From the NCBI GenBank assembly GCA_030827125.1, contig JAURFD010000004.1, positions 62,001-126,000 of the forward strand: DNA of 64,000 bases. Direction: 5' to 3'. The position numbers were made by a program, and so were the translations under genes. Positions 44,733 to 53,580 of this stretch are shown in pieces; position 1 is the first letter of the stretch, and the number at the start of each line of letters is the position of its first letter. The DNA is from Candidatus Nanopelagicales bacterium. Lineage in GTDB: Bacteria; Actinomycetota; Actinomycetes; S36-B12. The notes under the pieces were generated by a model, which did not search any database, was not told the origin of the DNA, and saw only the letters and a program-made list of their open reading frames with translations.

Positions 44733-46706
44733 TCAGAACGGGTTGTCGTCATCGCGTGAAGCAAGGATCTGTGCGACCACGCGCATCATCATCGCTGCTG
44801 CGAGGAAGAGCCCGCCGAAGCCGATAATCCGCATCGGGTTGGCGACCGTGTCATTGCCCGCCATGCCCGCCGCGATCAGCAGGAGGCCGGACCCCAACAA
44901 GCCCACGACACCGACGACGGTGAAGAGCACCCGGTTGACCCAGTGCTCCATACGGCTGCCGTCGGGGCCCTCGAAGCGATCAACGCGCATTGTGAACCGA
45001 CCGGAGCGCGCTTGGAGGGCGAGGTCCTCGGTCAACTGCGGCATCGACCTCAGGGCAGGCAGGGCCCGCACCAGTTCCTTGGCCAGTTGATCGCGCGGAT
45101 TGAGCTCGGACTCCTGGACGATCCGACCCATCCGCGCCTGCGCCGCAGGCCCCATGCGGAACGTCGGATCAACCGAACGCAAAGTCCCATCAAGGGTGAG
45201 GATCGCGCGGGCCAGCAGGGTTAGCGCAGGAGGTGCCCCCACACCGTGCCGGTTGAGCACGCGAATGATCTGCGTGATCGCGGCCGGGTCGAAGCCTCCG
45301 CCCTGCACGTTGGTGAGCACGACGCCGATATCGAACTCCAGGGACGCGATGTCCAGACTCTCGCCCTCGTGCCCGGCGATCCGGCGTACCGCTCGCGCGA
45401 GAATCGACGGATCGCGCATGGTGAAGCCGATCGCCATCTGCTGAAGGCCCTCGAGCGTGACCGGGTCGATCATCCCGACCGAGCCGAAATCGATAAACCA
45501 CAGCGTGCCCTCGCGGTCGATGAGCACATTCCCCGGATGAGGGTCAGCGTGATAAATCCCGTCGCCGAGCACCTGTGCGAGGAAGGAGTCCGTCAGGTGA
45601 TTGGCGAGCTCGATCCTGGGGACCCCTGTTGCTTGCACCGCCGCCGCATCAGATACCGGCTGGCCGACGACCTCGTCCATCACGAGGAGCCGCTGCGTCG
45701 TGAGGTCTCGGTAGATCTCGGGGAGGGCAACGCCGACGTCCTCGGCTCGCGTGGCCCGCATGAGAGCGTTGTTGGATGCCTCGCGGGTGAAGTCCAACTC
45801 ATCGCGGATTCCCGCGACGAGTTCCCGTGCGATACGCACCGCGCCCATGCGTCGGGCCTGGTCCGATCGCCGCTCAACCTTGCGTGCCGCCCACACCAGG
45901 ACACGGCCGTCGATGTCCACGCTCTGCTCGATCCCAGGACGCTGCACCTTGACGATCACGCGACGTCCGTCCAGGAGTGTGGCGCGGTGCGTCACACCGA
46001 TGGAAGCGGCAGCTAGCGGTCGATCGTCAAACTCGCTGAACACCTCGTTGATGGGCATGCGCAGTTCCGACTCGACAACCGAACGCACAACCTCCGGTGG
46101 CAGGCCCGGAACGGACGTCCGCAATTCGCTGAGCTCATCGATGAACGTCGCCGGCAGTAGGTCGTCGCGGGTGGACGCGATCTGACCGAACTTCACCAGC
46201 ATCCCGCCGGCTTCCTCGATCGTCTCGCGCACAGCATGTGCGGTCTCCGGGGTGACCAACTCAGCGCGGGAGGTCAAGCGGCGGCCGATAAGACCGTTCT
46301 TGCGCGCGACCCGGGTGATCTGGAGGAGCCGCCTGGTCACCTCGATGCGGACTCGCAGAGCCGCCAGCGGTCGGCGACGACGCCGGCCTTGGCGCGGACG
46401 CATCATGGCGTCGATCACCAAACTGGCCACCAACGACACGATGAGGGCGTACGTCACCCACCCGACGCCCAGCTGCAACGTGACAAACGGGTCCCCCTCG
46501 ATATCCAGTTCGACGTTGCCCTGAATCTGCACCGCAAGCAGGACGGCACCACCGACGAATCCCGCGATCCCGGCTGCCAGTGAACGGATGCGTCCTCGAC
46601 GGACATCCAGAATCCGGCCCGCGAGCCAGCCCATAAAGAGGGACACGAGGAAGATAAAGAGCAGGACGACGAGGAAGTCCCAGATCGAGCCGTCGCTGGT
46701 GATCAT
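44733..46706 (-). CDS. UbiB/AarF/ABC1 family atypical kinase with membrane helices
   Basis: This 657-residue protein has three N-terminal membrane segments (to about residue 105), the UbiB kinase-like domain, and two C-terminal segments. Hallmarks are the KxGQ motif in MLVKFGQIASTRDDLLP, the Ala-rich loop AAASIGVTHRA, VKVQRPGIEQS, YHADPHPGNVLI and the metal-binding IDFGSVGM. The family has ATPase activity and supports quinone biosynthesis and lipid transport. The start overlaps the SulP gene stop as ATGA, so both are made together. Confidence 0.92.
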   Translation of the reverse strand: MITSDGSIWDFLVVLLFIFLVSLFMGWLAGRILDVRRGRIRSLAAGIAGFVGGAVLLAVQIQGNVELDIEGDPFVTLQLGVGWVTYALIVSLVASLVIDAMMRPRQGRRRRRPLAALRVRIEVTRRLLQITRVARKNGLIGRRLTSRAELVTPETAHAVRETIEEAGGMLVKFGQIASTRDDLLPATFIDELSELRTSVPGLPPEVVRSVVESELRMPINEVFSEFDDRPLAAASIGVTHRATLLDGRRVIVKVQRPGIEQSVDIDGRVLVWAARKVERRSDQARRMGAVRIARELVAGIRDELDFTREASNNALMRATRAEDVGVALPEIYRDLTTQRLLVMDEVVGQPVSDAAAVQATGVPRIELANHLTDSFLAQVLGDGIYHADPHPGNVLIDREGTLWFIDFGSVGMIDPVTLEGLQQMAIGFTMRDPSILARAVRRIAGHEGESLDIASLEFDIGVVLTNVQGGGFDPAAITQIIRVLNRHGVGAPPALTLLARAILTLDGTLRSVDPTFRMGPAAQARMGRIVQESELNPRDQLAKELVRALPALRSMPQLTEDLALQARSGRFTMRVDRFEGPDGSRMEHWVNRVLFTVVGVVGLLGSGLLLIAAGMAGNDTVANPMRIIGFGGLFLAAAMMMRVVAQILASRDDDNPF

Positions 46707-48439
46707 GGCTCCATGCTGTCAGAGTCCGCGTCACCGGGACGGCCGTTGGGCTGTTCCCGAACCCAAGCCTCGAAGGCCGCCACGGCCGTTGGCAGGGTGG
46801 GGTAGAAGCGGTCGAGACCAATCTCTTGGGCCACCCCGTGTCGCTCCATCTCAGTCTCGAGCTCAGACTTGGCACGTACCACCGCCAACACCACATCGTG
46901 CCGTCGGCAGCGATCGACAAGAGCCCGGAGTGCATCGAGACCGGTGAGATCCACCTCGATGATCCCCTCCACGTTCAGCAGCAACCAGCGGGCCGCGGGC
47001 TCGGAGTCCTGCACGGCCTGCCACGCGCGCCGCTGGAAGTCCTCAGCGTCGGCAAAGAACAGTGGTGAGTCATAGCGGAAGACGACGAGCCCCGGGATTT
47101 GCCGGGCATGCGGGTAGTCGCCTACGTCGTGCCAGCCCGGAACGCCTGCGGGTTGACCCAGCACGGCGGCGTGCGGTCGCGCGACCCGCAGCAGGAGGTC
47201 GACAACGGAAAGGCCAACCGCAATGAGAATGCCGTAGAGGACGTCGACGAGGAGAACGCCGAGGGTGGCGGAGACCGCGAGGAGGAATTCACGCAGGCGG
47301 AAGTGCAGTAGGCGACGGAACTCGCCCAAGTCCACCAGCCGCGTCGCCGCGTAGATGACGACACCACCCAGAGCCGCAACAGGGAAGGCGGCGAGCACTC
47401 CGCCGAAGACGAGGATGACGGCGATGACGGCGGCTGAGGCGACCAGGGTGTGTAGTTGTGTCCGCGCGCCCGCCGCCTCGGCCACGGCAACACGACTGGC
47501 ACTTGAACTCACCGGATAGCCGCGAACCGCTGAGACGGCCACATTCGCCAGACCGAGGGCGAGGAGTTCCTGGTTGTTGTCGACTCGGTGCCCGTTGTGT
47601 CGACTGAAGGCGCGCGCCGTCAACATGTTGTCGGCGTAGGCGACGACGAGAACGCCGAGGGCGGGCAGGATCAGGCTCCGAACATCCGACAGGGAGAGGC
47701 TGGACCACCCCAGGCTGGGGAGGTCCGACGGCACTCGTCCGATGGTCGTGATGTCAATTCCCGCACGCTCAACCAGCACGGTCGCCACGGCGGCGAGAAG
47801 GACGACGACGAGGACAACCGGTACGCGCGGCAGGCGGGGGGCGAGGACGAGGAGCAGGACCGCGACGATCACGCCCAGGGTTGCGTCGGGCACGTTGATC
47901 ATGGACCAGTCGGCGCTGAACCAGGATTGGATTTGCTGGAGAAGGGTGTCGCCAGCACTGTCGACGCCGGTCAGCCGTTCTATCTGGCTCACGATCATGA
48001 TCACCGCGATGCCGGCCATGTAGCCCACGAGCACGGGCCGGGACAGCAGATCAGCGATCACGCCCGCGCGCACGGCCCAGGCCACCAGTGCCAGTACACC
48101 CACCATGAGTGCCAGGAGTGCCGCCAGTGAGGCGTAGCGGATCGGGTCACCGGCCGCGAGCGGTCCGAGCGTCGCCGCAGTGAGGAGCGCTGTCGTGGAC
48201 TCCGGGCCCACCGAGAGAAGCCGGGAGGTCCCAAAGAGCGCGTACACGGTCATGGCCACCACAACCGCCCAGAGGCCAATCTGCGGAGGAAGTCCCGCGA
48301 GCGCCGTGTAGGCCATGACCTGCGGCACGAGGTAGGCGACCAGCGTGACGCCACCGATCACATCGCCGCGAAGGTGCGCGCGGTCGTAGTGCCGGAAGGT
48401 CTGCAACCCCGGCACCAACTGCGCGACCGACGACACCAC
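46703..48439 (-). CDS. SulP/SLC26 anion transporter with STAS domain
   Basis: This 578-residue protein is a sulfate/bicarbonate-type anion transporter. It starts VPGLQTFRHYDRAHLRGDVI and has GGVTLVAYLVPQVMAYTALAG, SVGPESTTALLTAATL, about twelve helices, and a C-terminal STAS domain (RWLLLNVEGIIEVDLTGLDA). GTG 48439 is chosen because TACCGT at 48446-48451 (minus strand) lies 6 bases upstream; a longer frame to 48508 lacks support. The substrate is not known. It overlaps the UbiB-like gene by 4 bases. Confidence 0.92.
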   Translation of the reverse strand: MVSSVAQLVPGLQTFRHYDRAHLRGDVIGGVTLVAYLVPQVMAYTALAGLPPQIGLWAVVVAMTVYALFGTSRLLSVGPESTTALLTAATLGPLAAGDPIRYASLAALLALMVGVLALVAWAVRAGVIADLLSRPVLVGYMAGIAVIMIVSQIERLTGVDSAGDTLLQQIQSWFSADWSMINVPDATLGVIVAVLLLVLAPRLPRVPVVLVVVLLAAVATVLVERAGIDITTIGRVPSDLPSLGWSSLSLSDVRSLILPALGVLVVAYADNMLTARAFSRHNGHRVDNNQELLALGLANVAVSAVRGYPVSSSASRVAVAEAAGARTQLHTLVASAAVIAVILVFGGVLAAFPVAALGGVVIYAATRLVDLGEFRRLLHFRLREFLLAVSATLGVLLVDVLYGILIAVGLSVVDLLLRVARPHAAVLGQPAGVPGWHDVGDYPHARQIPGLVVFRYDSPLFFADAEDFQRRAWQAVQDSEPAARWLLLNVEGIIEVDLTGLDALRALVDRCRRHDVVLAVVRAKSELETEMERHGVAQEIGLDRFYPTLPTAVAAFEAWVREQPNGRPGDADSDSMEP

Positions 48440-48598
48440 TCCCCAACGGTAGGACACGCTTGTGACCAGACTCACGAACTTCGCGGCCTCTCTTCGGCCA
48501 GGCGACACCGCCGGGCAGCATGGAGGAGATCGGGGCGCAACATCCCCGTGGAATACCTAACAAGGCCGGTCCACCCATCACCGGCACGAGGAGGAACA

Positions 48599-48778
48599 GT
48601 GTTCGGCTACACCCCTGCTGAGCGCACCACAACCGCCACCCCGGTCACCCTGTCCGGGACCTGGTTCGGCCGCATGGGCCTGCGCCCCTACGAGCTTCTC
48701 CGACCTACTGTCCCGGTGGAGCCGACGCCGCTGTCCGGACGGCGTGAACCCCTGCCTACCCGCCGCATCGCGGCGTAG
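48599..48778 (+). CDS. Hypothetical 59-residue protein
   Basis: This small gene starts at GTG 48599 after the strong site GAGGAGGAACA and encodes a 59-residue protein starting MFGYTPAERTTTATPVTLS, with a C-terminal GRREPLPTRRIAA. It lies between the divergent SulP gene and the ABC exporter. It has no membrane segment and no recognisable domain. Only the ribosome binding site and its position speak for it. Confidence 0.5.
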   Translation: MFGYTPAERTTTATPVTLSGTWFGRMGLRPYELLRPTVPVEPTPLSGRREPLPTRRIAA

Positions 48779-48808
48779 TCCGACGAGCCACAAGCGTTAC
48801 CCTCAGGT

Positions 48809-50539
48809 GTGACAGGGCTGCTGCGGACCTACCTTCGCCCACACCGGGCGGTGCTCGCCCTCATCGCGGCGCTCTTGATCGTTCAGGCTCTCGCGAACCT
48901 ACTGCTGCCAAGTCTCAACGCGGACATCATCAACGACGGTGTCGTCACCGGCGACATCGGCTACATCGTCCGCACGGGCATCGTCATGCTCGCGGTTTCG
49001 GTCGCCTTGGGCGCCGCGTCCATCGTCGCTGTCTACTTCAGCGCACGGACGGCGATGCGCGTCGGCCGGCAACTGCGCTCTGACCTCTTCCGTCGCGTCG
49101 AATCCCTCTCCCTCAGCCAGATGAACGACATCGGCGTTCCCTCACTCATCACCCGGAACACGAACGACGTTCAACAGGTGCAGATGCTCATCCTCGTGGG
49201 ACTGACGATGATGGTGCTCGCACCCATCATGGCCGTAGGCGCCATCATCATGGCCATCCGCGAGAACGTCCAACTGTCGCTGCTGCTGCTCGTCGTGATT
49301 CCCCTCATGCTGGTTGTCATCGGCGCAATGGTCGTGCGGGCGATTCCCCTCTTCCGCTCGATGCAAATCAAGATCGATCGCGTCAACCTTGTCCTCCGGG
49401 AGAATCTCACCGGCATACGCGTCATCCGCGCCTTCAATCGCACGCGGGCGGAGGAGTTCCGTTTCGAGGACGCCAACGATGACCTGACTCGCACCGCCTT
49501 GAAGGTCACGCGGCTCTTCGCCCTGGTCTTTCCGATACTCATGCTCATCATGAACCTGTCATCGGTCGCGGTTCTGTGGTTCGGCGGCCACCTCATCTCC
49601 GATGGCAGCATGCCGATTGGCAACCTCACCGCGTTCCTTGCCTACATCCTGCAGATTCTCTTCTCGGTGATGATGGCCGTGATGACGTTGATGATGGTGC
49701 CCCGTGCTGCGGCGTCATCGGATCGCATCATGGAGGTCCTCAACACCACACCGGCGCTCACCGATCCCGTCGATCCCGTCACCGCATTCACCGCGCCGAC
49801 CGGTCTTGTCCGCGTCCAGGAGGCGGAGTTCTCCTACCCCGGGGCTGAGCAGCCGGTCCTTGAAGGCATCGACGTCACCTTCTTGCCCGGCACCACCACC
49901 GCCATCGTGGGTGGCACGGGATCGGGCAAGACGACGCTGGTCAATCTGCTCCCCCGGCTCGCCGATGTCACGGCGGGTCGTGTGACGCTCGGTGGCGTCG
50001 ACGTCCGCGACCTGCCGCAGGAGTCCCTGTGGCAGCACTTCGGACTCGTGCCCCAGAGGGCCTTCCTCTTCAGCGGCACGATCGCGACCAACATGCGCTT
50101 CGGTGCCCCGCACGCGACGGACGCCGATATCTGGTCTGCCCTCGAGATCGCGCAGGCCGCTGAGTTCGTCCGGACCCTGCCCGAGGGTCTCGATGCGCCC
50201 GTCGACCAGGGCGGCGCCAACTTCTCCGGCGGACAACGACAGCGGCTTGCCATCGCACGCGCCATCGTCCGTCGGCCGGACATCTACATCTTCGACGACA
50301 GTTTCTCGGCCCTGGACTACGCCACCGACGCCCGCTTGCGCGTGGCACTGGCGCGTTCCGTGGGTGAGGCGACAGTCATCGTCGTCGCGCAACGCGTCAG
50401 CACCATCACGGGGGCGGACCAGATCGTGGTTCTCGACTACGGCCGTATCGTGGGAATCGGAACGCACGACGAGCTACTCGAACGCTGCGAGACGTACCGA
50501 CAGATCGTCGACTCCCAGGCGCAAGCAGGCGTGCGATGA
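48809..50539 (+). CDS. ABC exporter subunit, degenerate ATP site (heterodimer partner 1)
   Basis: This 576-residue half-transporter has six membrane helices (to about residue 310) and an ATPase domain. Walker A is GGTGSGKTTL, the signature is FSGGQRQRLA, and Walker B is IYIFDDSFSALD. The catalytic Glu after Walker B is replaced by Asp, as in TM287-type subunits. The signature is canonical, so it completes the active site of the partner. GTG 48809 follows TACCCT at 48798-48803 by 5 bases. The stop overlaps the second subunit as ATGA. The cargo is unknown, probably a lipophilic compound. Confidence 0.93.
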   Translation: MTGLLRTYLRPHRAVLALIAALLIVQALANLLLPSLNADIINDGVVTGDIGYIVRTGIVMLAVSVALGAASIVAVYFSARTAMRVGRQLRSDLFRRVESLSLSQMNDIGVPSLITRNTNDVQQVQMLILVGLTMMVLAPIMAVGAIIMAIRENVQLSLLLLVVIPLMLVVIGAMVVRAIPLFRSMQIKIDRVNLVLRENLTGIRVIRAFNRTRAEEFRFEDANDDLTRTALKVTRLFALVFPILMLIMNLSSVAVLWFGGHLISDGSMPIGNLTAFLAYILQILFSVMMAVMTLMMVPRAAASSDRIMEVLNTTPALTDPVDPVTAFTAPTGLVRVQEAEFSYPGAEQPVLEGIDVTFLPGTTTAIVGGTGSGKTTLVNLLPRLADVTAGRVTLGGVDVRDLPQESLWQHFGLVPQRAFLFSGTIATNMRFGAPHATDADIWSALEIAQAAEFVRTLPEGLDAPVDQGGANFSGGQRQRLAIARAIVRRPDIYIFDDSFSALDYATDARLRVALARSVGEATVIVVAQRVSTITGADQIVVLDYGRIVGIGTHDELLERCETYRQIVDSQAQAGVR

Positions 50540-52497
50540 CCACGCAACGCCCCGAGATCACGCCGGCTCGCCGCGGTCCCTTCGGCGGTAGTGGCGGACC
50601 CGGCATGGGTATGACCCCATCGATGGAGAAGGCCCACGACTTCCGTGCATCGATCCGTCGACTGCTTGGCCTCCTGCACCCTGAGCGGAGCGTCGTCCTC
50701 GTCGTCCTAGCCCTCGGGTCGGTGAGTGTCTTCCTCATGGTTCTTGGGCCGAAGATCCTCGGCAATGCCACCAACGTCATCTTCGACGGGGTGATCTCCC
50801 AGCAGATCCCCGCGGGCACCACCCAGGAGCAGGCTGTCGCACAGTTGCAGGCGTCCGGCCAGGGGCAACTTGCCGAACTGGTCGCGTCGCTCACTCTGAC
50901 GCCCGGGGCGGGTGTCGACTTCTCGCTGCTCGCCCGGTGGCTCGCGCTCGCGGTGGTCGTCTACGCACTCGGCTCGATCCTTTCCTGGGCGCAGAACTAC
51001 CTCATGGCCGGCGTCACTGCGCGCACGATGTACCGCCTGCGCGAGCAGGTCGACACCAAGTTGGGCCGTCTACCCCTTAAGTACTTCGACTCCACGCCGC
51101 GCGGTGACCTACTCAGCCGCGTCACCAACGACATCGACAACATCTCGATGACGCTGCAGCAGACCCTGACCCAACTCATCACCGCCGTGCTCACGGTCAT
51201 CGGCGTCCTCGCCATGATGCTGTGGATCAGTCCCCTGCTGGCGATCATCTCGATCCTCACTGTTCCAGCGACGCTCGGTGCCACGGTGCTCATCGCTCGA
51301 CGGTCCAAGCCGCATTTCGTTGAGCAGTGGCGTTGGACGGGGGCGTTGAACTCGACCGTGGAGGAGACGTACACCGGCCACGAGATCGTCCGGGTCTTCG
51401 GCTATCGAGAGCGTGCCTACGAGACGTTCGAGGACTCGAATGAGCGGATGTACCAGGCGAGCTACCGCGCCCAGTTCATCTCCGGCATGATCCAGCCCGC
51501 GTCCATGTTCATCGCCAACCTCAACTATGTCGCCATCGCGGTCTTCGGCGGTCTGCGCGTAGCCAGCGGTCAGATGTCACTCGGCGACGTCCAGGCCTTC
51601 ATCCAGTACTCCCGTCAATTCACCATGCCCATCACGCAGATCGCGAGCGTGACGAACCTGCTTCAGTCTGGTGCGGCATCAGCGGAGCGCGTCTTCGCCC
51701 TCCTGGACGAACCTGAGCAATCCCCTGATCCGGTTGATCCCGCTACGATTCCCGCGCCCGCGCGCCGGGTCGACTTCGAGGATGTCGATTTCCGCTACCT
51801 GCCGGACAAGCCGCTCATCGAGGACCTCACCTTCCATGCGCACCCTGGGCAGACGGTCGCCATCGTTGGCCCCACCGGTGCCGGCAAGACCACCTTGGTC
51901 AATCTCCTCATGCGCTTCTATGACATCGACGGGGGCCGGATCCTCATCGATGGCGTGGATACCCGGCATGCGACACGTGAAGATGTGCGCGGTTGCTTCG
52001 GCATGGTGCTCCAGGACACCTGGCTCTTTGAGGGCACCGTCTACGACAACATCGCCTACGGTGCCGCCGATCCCACGCCGGAGGAGGTGCATCGCGCCGC
52101 CCGGGCCACGTTCGCCGAGCACTTCATTCAGACCCTGCCCGAGGGCTTCGAGACCCGCCTCACCGAACAGGGCGCCAACATCAGTGCCGGTGAACGCCAA
52201 TTGCTCACCATCGCCCGGGCCTTCCTCGCCGACCCGGCGATCTTGATCCTTGACGAGGCCACCAGCTCGGTGGACACCCGAACGGAGATCCTGTTGCAGC
52301 GGGCCATGGCCGAGCTTCGGAAGGGCCGCACCAGCTTTGTCATCGCCCATCGACTGTCGACCATCCGCGACGCCGACCTCATCTTGGTCATGGAGAACGG
52401 TCGGATCGTCGAGAAGGGGTCCCACGAGGAACTCATGACCGCCGCAGGCGCCTACCGCGACCTCTACGAAAGCCAATTCACCGCGTCTTTCGAATAG
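50536..52497 (+). CDS. ABC exporter subunit, catalytic (heterodimer partner 2)
   Basis: This 653-residue half-transporter has a cytoplasmic N terminus of about 55 residues, six membrane helices with a large insertion after helix 1 (about residues 85-130, GVISQQIPAGTT), and an ATPase domain. Walker A is GPTGAGKTTL and Walker B is ILILDEATSSVD, with the catalytic Glu intact. The signature reads ISAGERQLL, off the LSGGQ consensus. This is exactly complementary to partner 1, as in TM287/288-type exporters. The start overlaps partner 1's stop by 4 bases. Confidence 0.94.
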   Translation: MTTQRPEITPARRGPFGGSGGPGMGMTPSMEKAHDFRASIRRLLGLLHPERSVVLVVLALGSVSVFLMVLGPKILGNATNVIFDGVISQQIPAGTTQEQAVAQLQASGQGQLAELVASLTLTPGAGVDFSLLARWLALAVVVYALGSILSWAQNYLMAGVTARTMYRLREQVDTKLGRLPLKYFDSTPRGDLLSRVTNDIDNISMTLQQTLTQLITAVLTVIGVLAMMLWISPLLAIISILTVPATLGATVLIARRSKPHFVEQWRWTGALNSTVEETYTGHEIVRVFGYRERAYETFEDSNERMYQASYRAQFISGMIQPASMFIANLNYVAIAVFGGLRVASGQMSLGDVQAFIQYSRQFTMPITQIASVTNLLQSGAASAERVFALLDEPEQSPDPVDPATIPAPARRVDFEDVDFRYLPDKPLIEDLTFHAHPGQTVAIVGPTGAGKTTLVNLLMRFYDIDGGRILIDGVDTRHATREDVRGCFGMVLQDTWLFEGTVYDNIAYGAADPTPEEVHRAARATFAEHFIQTLPEGFETRLTEQGANISAGERQLLTIARAFLADPAILILDEATSSVDTRTEILLQRAMAELRKGRTSFVIAHRLSTIRDADLILVMENGRIVEKGSHEELMTAAGAYRDLYESQFTASFE

Positions 52498-52539
52498 CCC
52501 GCACTAGCCACGCGCGTGCTGCCAGGGCAGGGTGGGGGC

Positions 52540-53544
52540 ATGAGTCGGACACCCCTGTCGCCGCGGACCTGGCGCCCACCCACGGACGCTGGCCTTCGCG
52601 GGCCCTTCACCGCCAATACGGCGCTCGCGCATGTCGAGGTCTATCCCGTCCCCGGAGCAGGCGCCGAGGATGTTGCCGTCGCGGAAGACGGGACCCTCTA
52701 TACCGGCACGAAAGAGGGCTATCTCTTGCGCATCTCTCCCGACGGCCGCCATGTGGAGCGGTTCGCCCAGACCGGTGGGCGCCCCCTCGGCATCGAAGTT
52801 CATCCCGACGGCGCCATCATCGTGTGCGACGCACACCGCGGGCTGCTGCGCGTCGACACCACCAATGGCGACATCACCGTGCTCGTCGACTCCGTTGATG
52901 GTGTCCCCATGAAATTCACGAACAACTGTGACATCGCGACAGACGGTTCGATCTACTTCAGCGACTCGTCCCGGGTCTTCGGCATTGACGAGTTCAAGGG
53001 TGATCTCCTCGCGCACACGGGGTCAGGACGCCTCCTGCGGCACAACACGGATGGTTCGGTCGATCAACTCTTGGATGGTCTCGACTTCGCCAACGGTGTG
53101 GCCCTCGCCCCCGATGACTCCTTCGTCCTCGTCGCGGAGACCGGTGGATACCGCGTAACTCGACTCGACCTCACCGGCCCCTCCTCAGGTCAGCGCTCCG
53201 TCATCATCGACAACCTTCCAGGCCTGCCGGACAACATGTCCACGGGGGAGGGTGGTGTCTTCTGGATGGCTCTCCCGTCGACCCGCAATGCCCTGCTCGA
53301 CCGATTGCTGCCCCGGCCCGGCTTCCTGCGCAAGGCAGTCTGGGCCCTGCCCGACAGCCTTCAGCCCGAGGCTAACCGCATCACCTGGGTGGTCGGGATC
53401 GACGGTGAAGGTCAGGTCCTCCACAACCTGCAGGGTCCGGGCACCGACTACCACTACGTCACCGGAGTGCGCGAGCACCAGGGGCGTCTCTACCTCGGGA
53501 GCCTCGTGGAACCCGGAGTCGGTGTGGTGGATTCGCCCGTGTGA
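52540..53544 (+). CDS. SMP-30/gluconolactonase/strictosidine synthase-like beta-propeller
   Basis: This 334-residue protein is a six-bladed propeller of the SMP-30/LRE type. VPGAGAEDVAVAEDGTLYTG, then GRPLGIEVHPDG, then NNCDIATDGSIYFSDSS, then FANGVALAPDDSFVLVAET are the repeating family blocks. It resembles actinobacterial 'strictosidine synthase' proteins, which mostly are lactonases or esterases of unknown substrate. No signal peptide is present. ATG 52540 follows GCAGGGTGGGGG. It precedes the ATP-grasp cluster by 36 bases and has its own reading frame. Confidence 0.85.
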   Translation: MSRTPLSPRTWRPPTDAGLRGPFTANTALAHVEVYPVPGAGAEDVAVAEDGTLYTGTKEGYLLRISPDGRHVERFAQTGGRPLGIEVHPDGAIIVCDAHRGLLRVDTTNGDITVLVDSVDGVPMKFTNNCDIATDGSIYFSDSSRVFGIDEFKGDLLAHTGSGRLLRHNTDGSVDQLLDGLDFANGVALAPDDSFVLVAETGGYRVTRLDLTGPSSGQRSVIIDNLPGLPDNMSTGEGGVFWMALPSTRNALLDRLLPRPGFLRKAVWALPDSLQPEANRITWVVGIDGEGQVLHNLQGPGTDYHYVTGVREHQGRLYLGSLVEPGVGVVDSPV

Positions 53545-53580
53545 CACACGGCGGCAACACGCAGGTGCTAGGACTACCAC

